A stretch of 64,000 nt of DNA from Microbacterium sp. CSI-V (lineage in GTDB: Bacteria; Actinomycetota; Actinomycetes; Actinomycetales; Microbacteriaceae), in the NCBI RefSeq assembly GCF_001984105.1, contig NZ_MTQM01000009.1, positions 124,001 to 188,000 on the forward strand, read 5' to 3'. The notes under the pieces are model-generated. The model saw nothing but the letters and a program-made list of their open reading frames with translations. It was not told the DNA's origin and did no database searches. Each line of letters starts with the position of its first letter. The first letter of the stretch is position 1. Below are positions 51,524 through 60,957 of the stretch, piece by piece. The position numbers and the translations under genes were made by a program.

Positions 51524-54091
51524 ATGTCGCTGATTCCGGACAAGCCCGCCCTGGAGGGCCTCGAGCAGAAGTGGGATGCCGCGTGGACCGACCGCGGCAC
51601 GTACGTCTTCGACCGCGTCCGCGCGGCCGAGCTGGGCCGCGCGGGAGTCTTCTCGGTCGACACGCCTCCGCCGACGGCATCCGGAAGCCTGCACATCGGT
51701 CACGTCTTCAGCTACACCCACACCGATGTGAAGGTGCGCTTCGAGCGAATGCGCGGCAAGACGGTGTTCTACCCGATCGGCTGGGACGACAACGGTCTGC
51801 CGACCGAGCGTCGCGTGCAGAACTACTACGGCGTGCGCTGCGACCCGTCGCTGCCGTACGACCCTGATTTCACTCCCCCGTTCTCGGGCGGCGACAACAA
51901 GAGCAGCAAGGCCGCCGACCAGGTGCCCATCAGCCGCCGCAACTTCATCGAGCTCTGCGAAGAGCTCACCGTCGAGGACGAGAAGGCCTTCGAGGCTCTC
52001 TGGCGCGACCTCGGACTCAGCGTCGACTGGGGCCAGACGTACCGCACGATCTCCGACGACTCCATCCGCACGAGCCAGCTCGCGTTCCTCCGCAACGTCG
52101 AGCGCGGCGAGGCGTACCAGGCGCTCGCCCCGACGCTCTGGGACGTCGACTTCCGCTCCGCGATCGCGCAGGCCGAGCTCGAGGACCGTGAACAGCCCGC
52201 CGCCTACCACCGTCTCGGATTCCACAAGACCGACGGCTCGGGCGACGTGTTCATCGAGACGACGCGTCCCGAGCTGCTCGCCGCGTGCGTCGCACTCGTG
52301 GCCAACCCCGACGACGAGCGCTACCAGCCGCTGTTCGGGACGACCGTGCGCACGCCTCTGTTCAACGTCGAGGTGCCGGTGCTCCCGCACCCGCTCGCGC
52401 AGCAGGACAAGGGTTCGGGCATCGCGATGATCTGCACCTTCGGCGACGTCACCGACATCATCTGGTGGCGCGAGCTCGACCTCCCCAACCGCACGATCAT
52501 CGGGAAGGACGGCCGCATCGTGGCCGACGCGCCCGATGTGATCGTGACGGATGCCGCGAAGGCGGCGTACGCGGAATTGGCGGGCAAGACCGTGTTCAGC
52601 GCCAAGAAGCGCATCGTCGAGCTGCTGCAGGAGTCCGGCGAGATGGAGGGCGCGCCGAAGCCGTTCACGCACCCGGTGAAGTTCTTCGAGAAGGGCGACC
52701 GCCCGCTCGAGATCGTGTCGACGCGCCAGTGGTACATCCGCAACGGCGCGCGTGATGCCGAGCTGCGCGAACGCCTCATCTCGCTCGGGCGCGAGATGTC
52801 GTGGCATCCGGACTTCATGCGCGTGCGCTTCGAGAACTGGACCAACGGGCTCACCGGCGACTGGCTCGTGTCGCGCCAGCGCTTCTTCGGCGTGCCGATC
52901 CCGGTCTGGTACGGCCTCGACGAGAACGGGGACCGCGACTACGGCCGCGTGCTCACGCCCGACCTCGCGACGCTCCCGATCGACCCGACGACCGACGTGC
53001 CCCCGGGCTACACCGAGGACCAGCGCGGCGTCCCCGGCGGGTTCGAGGCCGAGCAGGACATCCTCGACACGTGGGCGACGTCGTCGCTCACGCCGCAGCT
53101 CGCCGGCGGCTGGCAGCGCGACGACGAGCTCTGGAACCTCGTCGCGCCGTTCGACCTGCGCCCGCAGGGTCAGGACATCATCCGCACGTGGCTGTTCTCG
53201 ACGATGCTCCGAAGCGCCCTCGAGGACGACCGCGCGCCGTGGTCGGATGCCGCCATCTCGGGCTTCATCGTCGACCCCGACCGCAAGAAGATGTCGAAGT
53301 CCAAGGGCAATGTCGTCACCCCCGCCGACATCCTCCAGCAGCACGGATCCGACGCGGTGCGCTACTGGGCGGCGTCGAGCCGTCTCGGCACCGATGCGGC
53401 CTTCGACCCGCAGAATCCGACGCAGATCAAGATCGGTCGCCGTCTCGCGATCAAGCTGCTGAACGCGGCGAAGTTCGTCCTGTCGTTCCCGGTGCCCGAG
53501 GGCGCCGAGGTGACGCACGCGCTGGATGCCTCGATGCTGACGACCCTCGACAAGGTCGTCGCCGACGCGACCACGGCGCTGGAGGCGTACGACCACGCCC
53601 GCGCGCTGGAGATCACCGAGTCGTTCTTCTGGACGTTCTGCGACGACTATCTCGAGCTCGTCAAGGAGCGCGCGTACGACCGCTCCGACGCCGGCCAGGC
53701 ATCGGCGGCGCTCGCCCTGCGCACCGCGCTGTCGACCCTGACCCGCCTGTTCGCCCCGGTGCTGTCGTTCGCCGCCGAGGAGGTCTGGTCGTGGTTCGAG
53801 GAGGGCTCGGTCCACACCGCGGCCTGGCCTCAGCCGCTCGGCATCCAGGGCGACCCGGTCGTGCTGACCGCCGTCGGTGAGGCGCTCATCGGCATCCGGC
53901 GCGCCAAGACCGAGGCCAAGGCCTCCCAGAAGACGCCGGTGCTCTCGCTCACGATCCACAGCCCGAACGTCGAGGCGCTGCGCCTCGCCGAGGGCGATCT
54001 ACGCGCCGTCGGCCGGATCGAGACGATCACCTTCGTCGAGGCCGACACCACCGCCGTCACCGACATCGTGTTCGCACCCCAGGAGGACTGA
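51524..54091 (+). CDS. valS: Valyl-tRNA synthetase, archaeal-like/alternative type
   Basis: The 855-residue class I synthetase has HIGH (57-60), GWDDNGLPTERRVQNYYGV, a CP1 editing domain, and KMSKS (589-593). The usual bacterial C-terminal coiled-coil arm is missing: after the anticodon domain the protein ends at DIVFAPQED. Start and internal motifs resemble archaeal-type ValRS rather than the E. coli type (from memory, not alignment). It lies apart from folC, whose usual valS neighbour position is taken by ileS. ATG 51524 follows GAGGAG. Confidence 0.93.
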   Translation: MSLIPDKPALEGLEQKWDAAWTDRGTYVFDRVRAAELGRAGVFSVDTPPPTASGSLHIGHVFSYTHTDVKVRFERMRGKTVFYPIGWDDNGLPTERRVQNYYGVRCDPSLPYDPDFTPPFSGGDNKSSKAADQVPISRRNFIELCEELTVEDEKAFEALWRDLGLSVDWGQTYRTISDDSIRTSQLAFLRNVERGEAYQALAPTLWDVDFRSAIAQAELEDREQPAAYHRLGFHKTDGSGDVFIETTRPELLAACVALVANPDDERYQPLFGTTVRTPLFNVEVPVLPHPLAQQDKGSGIAMICTFGDVTDIIWWRELDLPNRTIIGKDGRIVADAPDVIVTDAAKAAYAELAGKTVFSAKKRIVELLQESGEMEGAPKPFTHPVKFFEKGDRPLEIVSTRQWYIRNGARDAELRERLISLGREMSWHPDFMRVRFENWTNGLTGDWLVSRQRFFGVPIPVWYGLDENGDRDYGRVLTPDLATLPIDPTTDVPPGYTEDQRGVPGGFEAEQDILDTWATSSLTPQLAGGWQRDDELWNLVAPFDLRPQGQDIIRTWLFSTMLRSALEDDRAPWSDAAISGFIVDPDRKKMSKSKGNVVTPADILQQHGSDAVRYWAASSRLGTDAAFDPQNPTQIKIGRRLAIKLLNAAKFVLSFPVPEGAEVTHALDASMLTTLDKVVADATTALEAYDHARALEITESFFWTFCDDYLELVKERAYDRSDAGQASAALALRTALSTLTRLFAPVLSFAAEEVWSWFEEGSVHTAAWPQPLGIQGDPVVLTAVGEALIGIRRAKTEAKASQKTPVLSLTIHSPNVEALRLAEGDLRAVGRIETITFVEADTTAVTDIVFAPQED

Positions 54092-54339
54092 TGCAACTCG
54101 GAACCCGTTGGACCGCCCGCGAGCAGCCCCCGGCTGCCGTGCCCGCGGTGCTGCACGCGCAGATCGCGGCCGTCGAGGCGGCGCTGAACCCGGACGGGCT
54201 CAGTGCTCCGGCCCCGCGGTGGACGCTCACCTTCCTCGAGGGGCGCCCGGTCGCCGAGCTCGACACCGGCGTGATCGTCGCGCAGGACGCATCCGGCGAG
54301 GTGGTCGTGCGCTACGACGACGAGGACGAGTTCGCCTGA
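54091..54339 (+). CDS. Small conserved-looking protein coupled to valS
   Basis: The 82-residue product overlaps valS by one base (TGATG). It is soluble and acidic at the end (VVVRYDDEDEFA); LEGRPVAELDTGVIVAQDASG suggests small beta structure. I do not recognise a family. The following terminator confirms the end of the transcription unit, which supports the gene being real. Confidence 0.72.
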   Translation: MQLGTRWTAREQPPAAVPAVLHAQIAAVEAALNPDGLSAPAPRWTLTFLEGRPVAELDTGVIVAQDASGEVVVRYDDEDEFA

Positions 54340-54592
54340 GTGCGGACGAAGGGCCGGGATGCCATGCACCCCGGCCCTTCCTCTTCTTCCAGCGCACGCG
54401 GAGGTAGGCCTCTGCCACGAACTCGGGGCGCGCTCCGGCGGCGAGGGCGGTCTCGCGCTGGACGGTGATGTCGATACGTGCCGCGCGAGCGCGCATCCGG
54501 GCGTGGGCGTGGTCGGCGAGGATGCGCGACAGCGCCAGCAGAAGCCGCTCGGGCGCGGTCGGTGTCGAGAGGGGTGCGGTGAGGGCGCTCAT
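54227..54592 (-). CDS. Possible small protein downstream of the ArsR-type regulator
   Basis: A 121-codon frame begins at ATG 54592, overlapping the regulator's stop (ATGA). The first 65 or so residues (APERLLLALSRILADHAHAR, RARAARIDITVQRETALAAG) look protein-like, helical and basic. The remainder runs antisense through the valS terminator and the 82-residue gene and is Arg/Pro-rich junk. The true product may be shorter through a sequence or frame difference, or the tail may simply be non-functional. No family recognised. Confidence 0.45.
   Translation of the reverse strand: MSALTAPLSTPTAPERLLLALSRILADHAHARMRARAARIDITVQRETALAAGARPEFVAEAYLRVRWKKRKGRGAWHPGPSSALRRTRPRRRSARPPRRMRPARRSRRCRARRPGAPRGR
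54349..54379 (+). terminator. Terminator after the valS unit
   Basis: AAGGGCCGGG (54349-54358) pairs perfectly with CCCGGCCCTT (54370-54379); CCTCTTCTTCC follows. The loop begins with ATGCC. Confidence 0.85.
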
Positions 54593-55182
54593 CGGATGCC
54601 TCCTTCGGTGGGGAGCGGGAAGACGTCGGCACGCATGGTGACCACGCGGAGGTCGTCGCCGGTCTGATTCCGGTAGCGGTCGACGGTTTCGGCGATGACG
54701 GACTGCAGCCGATCGGCGAGTTCCGCCATCTGGGCGACGGTGAGCCGGGCGCTCGCGGTCGAGATCAGGCTCTTGTCGAGCCACTTCTCGTCTTCCTCCC
54801 ATCCGTGCGTGACGAACGACATGAGCTGCTGCTGACGAAGCGTGAGCGTCTCGGAGTGCACGGCTTCCATCACCGCGCGTCCGCTCGCGGTGGCGGCCAT
54901 CTCGGGGTTGATCAGCGTCACCGCGCCCTTCGGGCGCTCCCACCAGCGCTCTCGCGCGGTTCCCCGCCCCGCGACCTCGCGGATCAGGTCCTGTTTGGCA
55001 AGAGCCCGCAGGTGGTAGCTGGTCGCGCCGGTGGACTCCCCCGTCAGGGTCGCGAGCCCGCTGGCCGTCTGCGGTCCGTACTGGCTCAGCAGGTCGTAGA
55101 GCCGGACGCGGAGCGGGTGCGCCAACGCTCGCAGCGCACCGGCGTCGAGGACGCGCCCCTCGGGACGGGAATCAGAGCTCAT
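54589..55182 (-). CDS. ArsR-type winged-helix regulator
   Basis: The 197-residue protein has a winged HTH near the N-terminus (LRALAHPLRVRLYDLLSQYG, then ATSYHLRALAKQDLIREV) followed by an effector or dimer region with WWERPKGAVTL and TLRQQQLMSF. No metal-binding Cys pair of the classical ArsR type is visible. It is divergent from the M3 peptidase gene, and TTGCAA-rich operator-like repeats fill the 82-base gap. The ATG at 55182 sits at the edge of that repeat. Confidence 0.85.
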   Translation of the reverse strand: MSSDSRPEGRVLDAGALRALAHPLRVRLYDLLSQYGPQTASGLATLTGESTGATSYHLRALAKQDLIREVAGRGTARERWWERPKGAVTLINPEMAATASGRAVMEAVHSETLTLRQQQLMSFVTHGWEEDEKWLDKSLISTASARLTVAQMAELADRLQSVIAETVDRYRNQTGDDLRVVTMRADVFPLPTEGGIR

Positions 55183-55185
55183 GCA

Positions 55186-55219
55186 TGCAAAGATACCTTT
55201 GCAACGTCATCATTGCAAA
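55186..55219. promoter_or_regulatory. TTGCAA-type operator repeats, arsR-like/dcp gap
   Basis: A perfect dyad TGCAAAG-ATAC-CTTTGCA occupies 55186-55203; further TTGCAA cores lie at 55199-55204 and 55213-55218, 14 bases apart. They lie just upstream of the regulator's ATG and ahead of the dcp promoter, so one regulator dimer array could control both directions. The stretch is markedly AT-richer than its surroundings. Confidence 0.7.
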
Positions 55220-55264
55220 CACTTCTTTGGAATCATCCCCACCCGCGGTGACTACGCTGGAGCG

Positions 55265-57316
55265 ATGACGGATGCCGTGACCAATCCCCTCCTCGCTCCG
55301 ACGCCCCTCCCCTACGATCTGCCGCCGTACGGCAGCATCCGGGTCGAGCACTACCTCCCCGCGTTCCACGAGGCGTTCGCCGCGCAGCGCGCCGAGGTCG
55401 ACGCGATCACCGCGCAGACCGAAGCCCCGACGTTCGAGAACACCCTCGTCGCGCTGGAGCGCAGCGGCGCACTGCTCGACCGCGTCGCGCGGACGTTCTA
55501 CACCGTCTCCTCCGCCGACGGCACCGCGGAGGTGCAGGCCGTCGAGGAGGAGCTCGCCCCGCTCATGTCGGCCCACGGCGACGCGATCCAGCTCGACGCG
55601 GCGCTGTACGCGCGCGTCACGGCCGTGCACGACGCTCTCGACAGCCTCGACCTGGATGCCGAGAGCCGGTACCTCGTCGAGCGCCGGTATCGCGAGATGT
55701 CGCTGGCCGGAGCCGGCCTCGACGACGCGCAGAAGCAGAAGCTCACCGACCTCAACCAGCGTCTCTCCACGCTGACGACGACGTTCGAGAAGAACCTCCT
55801 CGCCGACACCAACGAGCTCGCGGTCGTGTTCGACCACGCGGCCGAGCTGGACGGACTGAGCGACGGCGAGCTCTCCGCCGCGGCGCAGGCCGCCACCGAG
55901 CGCGGACTCGACGGGCGCTACGTCGTGACCCTCACGCTGTACACGGGGCACCCGTACCTCGCCTCGCTCACGAACCGCGAGAGCCGTCGCCGACTGCTCG
56001 AGGCTTCCCGCGCGCGCGGCACCCGCGGGAACGCCCACGACAACCGCGCCACCCTGCGCGACATCGTGCGGCTGCGCGCCGAAAGGGCCGCCCTCCTCGG
56101 CTACTCCTCGCACGCCGCCGCGGTGCTCGCCGACCAGACCGCCGGTTCTCCCGAAGCGGTTCACGATCTGCTGCGTCGCCTCGCGGTGCCCGCGGCCGCC
56201 AACGCCCGGGCCGAGCAGGCCGCGCTCCAGCGCATCGCTGATGGCGACGGCATCCGGATCGAGGCGCACGACTGGGCGTTCTACACCGAGAAGGTCCGCG
56301 CCGAGCAGTACGACCTCGACCGCGCCGCGCTGCGCCCCTGGTTCGAGGCCGAACGCGTGCTGCGCGACGGCGTGTTCTCCGCCGCCGAGCAGCTGTACGG
56401 CCTCCGCATCTCCGAGCGCCACGACCTGCAGGGCTACCACCCCGACGTGCGCGTGTTCGAGGTGCACAACGACGACGGCAGCGAGCTCGGACTGTTCCTG
56501 CTCGACCTCTACACGCGCGACTCCAAGCGCGGCGGCGCGTGGATGAACTCCATCGTCACGCAGTCGCGCCTGCGCGGCACCGCGCCGGTGGTCGTCAACA
56601 ACCTGAACGTCAACAAGCCCGCGCCCGGCACGCCGACGCTGCTGACGCTCGACGAGGTCACGACCCTGTTCCACGAGTTCGGTCACGCGCTGCACGGCCT
56701 GTTCGCCACGGTGACGTACCCGCACTTTGCGGGCACCGCGGTGCACCGCGACTTCGTGGAGTTCCCGAGCCAGGTGAACGAGATGTGGATCTTCTGGCCC
56801 GAGATCCTCGCGCACTACGCGCGGCATCATGAGACCGGCGAGCCGCTCCCCGCCGACGTCGTCGAGCGTCTCCACGCCTCGGAGGCGTTCAACCAGGGCT
56901 TCGCCACGAGCGAGTACCTCGCGGCATCCTGGATCGACCAGGCGTGGCACGGCCTCTCCCTCGACGAGGCCGCTGCCGACATCGACGTCGCGGAGTTCGA
57001 AGCGCGCGCCCTCGCCGACATCGGCCTCGACAACCCGGTGGTCCCCACCCGCTACGCCTCGACGTACTTCGCGCACGTGTTCTCGGGCGGATACAGCGCC
57101 GGGTACTACTCGTACATCTGGAGCGAGGTCCTCGACGCCGACACCGTGGAGTGGTTCCGCGAGAACGGCGGCCTCACGCGCGAGAACGGTGACCGGTTCC
57201 GCCACCGTCTGCTGGGCGTCGGAGGTTCGGGCGACCCGCTCGAGGCCTACCGCGATTTCCGCGGACGGGATGCCGAGATCCAGCCGCTGCTCGAGCGCCG
57301 GGGTCTCACGGTCTGA
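55265..57316 (+). CDS. M3 family metallopeptidase (peptidyl-dipeptidase Dcp-like)
   Basis: The 683-residue zinc peptidase has the HEFGH motif (about 470-474) in TLFHEFGHALHGL and the downstream DFVEFPSQVNEMW with the third ligand Glu, plus FSGGYSAGYYSYIW. Length and layout match Dcp/oligopeptidase A, cytosolic enzymes that degrade short peptides. TACGCT (55253-55258) is 6 bases before the ATG, a leaderless arrangement. The divergent regulator's operator overlaps the likely -35 region. Confidence 0.93.
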   Translation: MTDAVTNPLLAPTPLPYDLPPYGSIRVEHYLPAFHEAFAAQRAEVDAITAQTEAPTFENTLVALERSGALLDRVARTFYTVSSADGTAEVQAVEEELAPLMSAHGDAIQLDAALYARVTAVHDALDSLDLDAESRYLVERRYREMSLAGAGLDDAQKQKLTDLNQRLSTLTTTFEKNLLADTNELAVVFDHAAELDGLSDGELSAAAQAATERGLDGRYVVTLTLYTGHPYLASLTNRESRRRLLEASRARGTRGNAHDNRATLRDIVRLRAERAALLGYSSHAAAVLADQTAGSPEAVHDLLRRLAVPAAANARAEQAALQRIADGDGIRIEAHDWAFYTEKVRAEQYDLDRAALRPWFEAERVLRDGVFSAAEQLYGLRISERHDLQGYHPDVRVFEVHNDDGSELGLFLLDLYTRDSKRGGAWMNSIVTQSRLRGTAPVVVNNLNVNKPAPGTPTLLTLDEVTTLFHEFGHALHGLFATVTYPHFAGTAVHRDFVEFPSQVNEMWIFWPEILAHYARHHETGEPLPADVVERLHASEAFNQGFATSEYLAASWIDQAWHGLSLDEAAADIDVAEFEARALADIGLDNPVVPTRYASTYFAHVFSGGYSAGYYSYIWSEVLDADTVEWFRENGGLTRENGDRFRHRLLGVGGSGDPLEAYRDFRGRDAEIQPLLERRGLTV

Positions 57317-57326
57317 ACAACGACGG

Positions 57327-57350
57327 TCCCGGTCGCGAGCGCGACCGGGA
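57327..57350. terminator. Bidirectional terminator, dcp and clpX
   Basis: TCCCGGTCGC (57327-57336) pairs perfectly with GCGACCGGGA (57341-57350) around GAGC; TCGTGGGCGT follows. It separates the converging genes. Confidence 0.78.
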
Positions 57351-57366
57351 TCGTGGGCGTCGTGTG

Positions 57367-58635
<1,269 letters not shown>

Positions 58636-58799
58636 GCCCGTGCCTCCTCATTCCCGGCCCCACGCCGGAGTGACTTTGAGCCTAACCGGTGCCCGGGACA
58701 TTCGAGGGTATTTGCGCGAGCGCCGTCGCCGTGATCGCCACGGGCGGACATATGGGCCGCCCTTCGGGGTCCCGTCATCCGTCTCCCCCACCCCTCTTC

Positions 58800-58863
58800 G
58801 CGTGAGTCGCCAAGATCTGTCGCCTCCATCAGGCGGGAGGCGATGAATCTTGGCGACTCACGC
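58800..58863. repeat. Long palindrome, family A copy 3
   Basis: Left arm 58800-58827 and right arm 58836-58863 pair over 28 positions with about three mismatches (the arms carry CTGTCGCC against GGCGATGA). The outer 15 bases, GCGTGAGTCGCCAAG, equal those of copy 1 at 306. It lies between clpP2 and clpX (gap 58636-58930, otherwise empty). Confidence 0.85.
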
Positions 58864-58930
58864 GCGAAGAACCCGCCGGACACGACGATGCCCCGCCGGA
58901 CGGCTCCGGCGGGGCATCGGGTGGAGCAGG

Positions 58931-59593
58931 TCAGGCGGTCAGGGCCGCCGGGACGCGCTTGCGGCTCGTCAGCACCTGGTCGACGATGCCGTACTCGAGC
59001 GCCTCCTGAGCGGAGAGGATCTTGTCGCGGTCGATGTCCTTATTGACCTTCGCGACTTCCTGACCCGTGTGGCGGGCCATCGTCTCTTCGAGCCACGTGC
59101 GCATGCGCATGATCTCGGCCGCCTGGATCTCGATGTCCGACGCCTGACCGTGACCGGACTCGCCGACGGCGGGCTGGTGGATCAGGATGCGGGCGTTCGG
59201 GAGGGCGAGGCGCTTGCCGGGGGCACCGGCCGCGAGCAGAACGGATGCCGCGGACGCCGCCTGGCCGAGCACGACCGTCTGGATCTGGGGCGAGATGTAC
59301 TGCATCGTGTCGTAGATCGCCGTCATGGCCGTGAAGGAACCACCGGGCGAGTTGATGTACATGATGATGTCGCGGTCGGGATCCTGCGACTCGAGCACGA
59401 GCAGCTGGGCCATGACGTCGTCGGCCGAGGCGTCGTCGACCTGGACGCCCAGGAAGATGACGCGGTCCTCGAAGAGCTTGTTGTACGGGTCCTGGCGCTT
59501 GTAGCCGTAGGCCGTCCGCTCCTCGAACTGGGGCAGGATGTAGCGGCTGCTCGGCATGTGTGCGGCGCCGCCGCCGAAGGTGGGAGTGTGCAT
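58931..59593 (-). CDS. clpP2: ClpP protease subunit, second paralogue
   Basis: The 220-residue serine protease subunit has the catalytic Ser114 in GQAASAAS, His139 in LIHQP, and the late DIDRDK region with the Asp. Actinobacteria encode two ClpP proteins that form a mixed tetradecamer; this copy is downstream of the first by 29 bases. The N-terminus (MHTPTFGGGAAHMPSSRY) may start at the inner Met13. Confidence 0.95.
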   Translation of the reverse strand: MHTPTFGGGAAHMPSSRYILPQFEERTAYGYKRQDPYNKLFEDRVIFLGVQVDDASADDVMAQLLVLESQDPDRDIIMYINSPGGSFTAMTAIYDTMQYISPQIQTVVLGQAASAASVLLAAGAPGKRLALPNARILIHQPAVGESGHGQASDIEIQAAEIMRMRTWLEETMARHTGQEVAKVNKDIDRDKILSAQEALEYGIVDQVLTSRKRVPAALTA

Positions 59594-59622
59594 TGTGGTG
59601 TCCTTTCCTCTCGCCCTCGGCC

Positions 59623-60207
59623 TCAGGCCGCGGTCCCGCCGCCGCCGGCGACGTCGCTTGCGTGCTCGCGCATGTGGTCGACGAAGCCATACTCGAGCGC
59701 CTCGGCGGCGCTGAACCAGCGGTCGCGGTCGCCGTCGGCGTTGATCTGCTCCACGGTCTTGCCGGTCTGGGCGGCCGTGATCTCGGCGAGACGCTTCTTC
59801 ATGTCGAGGATGAGCTGCGCCTGCGTCTGGATGTCGCTCGCGGTACCGCCGAAGCCGCCGTGCGGCTGGTGCAGCAGCACGCGGGCGTTGGGCGTGATGT
59901 AGCGCTTGCCCTTGGTGCCGCTGGTCAGCAGGAGCTGGCCCATCGAGGCGGCCATGCCGATGCCGACGGTCACGATGTCGTTCGGGACGAACTGCATGGT
60001 GTCGTAGATCGCCATGCCGGCCGTGATCGAGCCGCCGGGCGAGTTGATGTAGAGGTAGATGTCCTTCTGCGAGTCCTCTGCCGCGAGCAGCAGGATCTTG
60101 GCGCAGATCTCGTTGGCGTTCTCGTCACGCACCTCCGAACCGAGCCAGATGATGCGGTCCTTGAGCAGCCTGTCGAAGACGCTCGTTGCCATAAGGGGTT
60201 CGGGCAT
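59623..60207 (-). CDS. clpP1: ClpP protease subunit, first paralogue
   Basis: The 194-residue subunit has Ser88 in GMAASMGQ, His113 in LLHQP and the [10 protein letters not shown] strand. The start ATG 60207 ([15 protein letters not shown]) follows GGAAGAG; an inner ATG at 60192 is also possible. TAGATT (60237-60242, minus) is the likely -10 box. Confidence 0.95.
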   Translation of the reverse strand: MPEPLMATSVFDRLLKDRIIWLGSEVRDENANEICAKILLLAAEDSQKDIYLYINSPGGSITAGMAIYDTMQFVPNDIVTVGIGMAASMGQLLLTSGTKGKRYITPNARVLLHQPHGGFGGTASDIQTQAQLILDMKKRLAEITAAQTGKTVEQINADGDRDRWFSAAEALEYGFVDHMREHASDVAGGGGTAA

Positions 60208-60285
60208 GTGTGCTCCTCTTCCGGTGATCTGCAACGAATCTACCGGCGCGGTTCGGGGCGGGTCGCCGTGTTCGCCGCGGGCGGA

Positions 60286-60774
60286 TCAGGCGTGTCCGTC
60301 CGCGATTTCGCGGGCGTATCCGGTCACTGATCGCGTGTAGCGCGGCAGGTGCGGGGCGAGGGCCTGAAGGGCGATGGATGCCGCCCGCTCGGACTCCCCC
60401 GACGACACCAGTGCGAGCGCGTAGAACGCCGCCGCGGCATCGTGCAGCTGTCCGCGCGGCTCGCGCTCGTACTCGGCGCGCAACAGCTCTCGTGCCTCGT
60501 CGATCTTGCCGAGGTTGCGGATGGTGCTGGCGAGCTGGATCGTCGCCTGCGTGCGGCGCTCGTCGTCGAGCCCGCCGGCCAGCGCCCGGCGGTACAGCAC
60601 CTCGGCTTCGGCCTCGAGCCCGGCGGAGTCCCGGGCGCCCGCGCGCTCGAAGAGGGCGACCGGGTCGTCCTCGGGCCGTTCGCCCGCGAGGGAATCGATG
60701 CGCTCGATCACCTGCAGCTCGGTCAACGACGTGTCGTCCCAGACCGCGTCGACGCGTTCCTGCCAGTCGCTCAT
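60286..60774 (-). CDS. Tetratricopeptide-repeat-like protein
   Basis: The 162-residue helical protein reads like two to three TPR units: AGLEAEAEVLYRRALAGGL, ATIQLASTIRNLGKIDEARE and AAAFYALALVSSGESERAA. Such proteins mediate protein contacts. It lies between tig and clpP1 with its own ATG and no clear partner; the family is one recalled in actinobacterial genomes as tetratricopeptide repeat protein. Confidence 0.8.
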   Translation of the reverse strand: MSDWQERVDAVWDDTSLTELQVIERIDSLAGERPEDDPVALFERAGARDSAGLEAEAEVLYRRALAGGLDDERRTQATIQLASTIRNLGKIDEARELLRAEYEREPRGQLHDAAAAFYALALVSSGESERAASIALQALAPHLPRYTRSVTGYAREIADGHA

Positions 60775-60831
60775 GGGTGCTCCCTCTCGTGTCGTGCGGT
60801 GCGGCGTGTGCCTCGGCCGCAGTCAGGTTCG

Positions 60832-60882
60832 GTGTCCAAGACACGCCGTTCGACGCTCGCCACATCGGCGTGTTTTGGACAC
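60832..60882. repeat. 17-bp palindrome upstream of the TPR gene
   Basis: GTGTCCAAGACACGCCG (60832-60848) pairs with CGGCGTGTTTTGGACAC (60866-60882), one mismatch in 17, around a 17-base loop. It lies in the 183-base gap between tig and the TPR gene. Confidence 0.8.
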
Positions 60883-60906
60883 TCGGTTGTCGAGCCGGAA
60901 CGAGAA

Positions 60907-60938
60907 CAGGGGGCGGATGCCGTGGCATCCACCCCCTG
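60907..60938 (-). terminator. Terminator after tig built from inverted GGATGCC
   Basis: CAGGGGG-C-GGATGCC (60907-60921) pairs with GGCATCC-A-CCCCCTG (60924-60938), leaving a 2-base loop (GT). The inner 7 bp are the over-represented heptamer and its inverse. TTCTCG follows on the minus strand. Confidence 0.82.
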
Positions 60939-60957
60939 TCGACGAACCGGACGAGTC

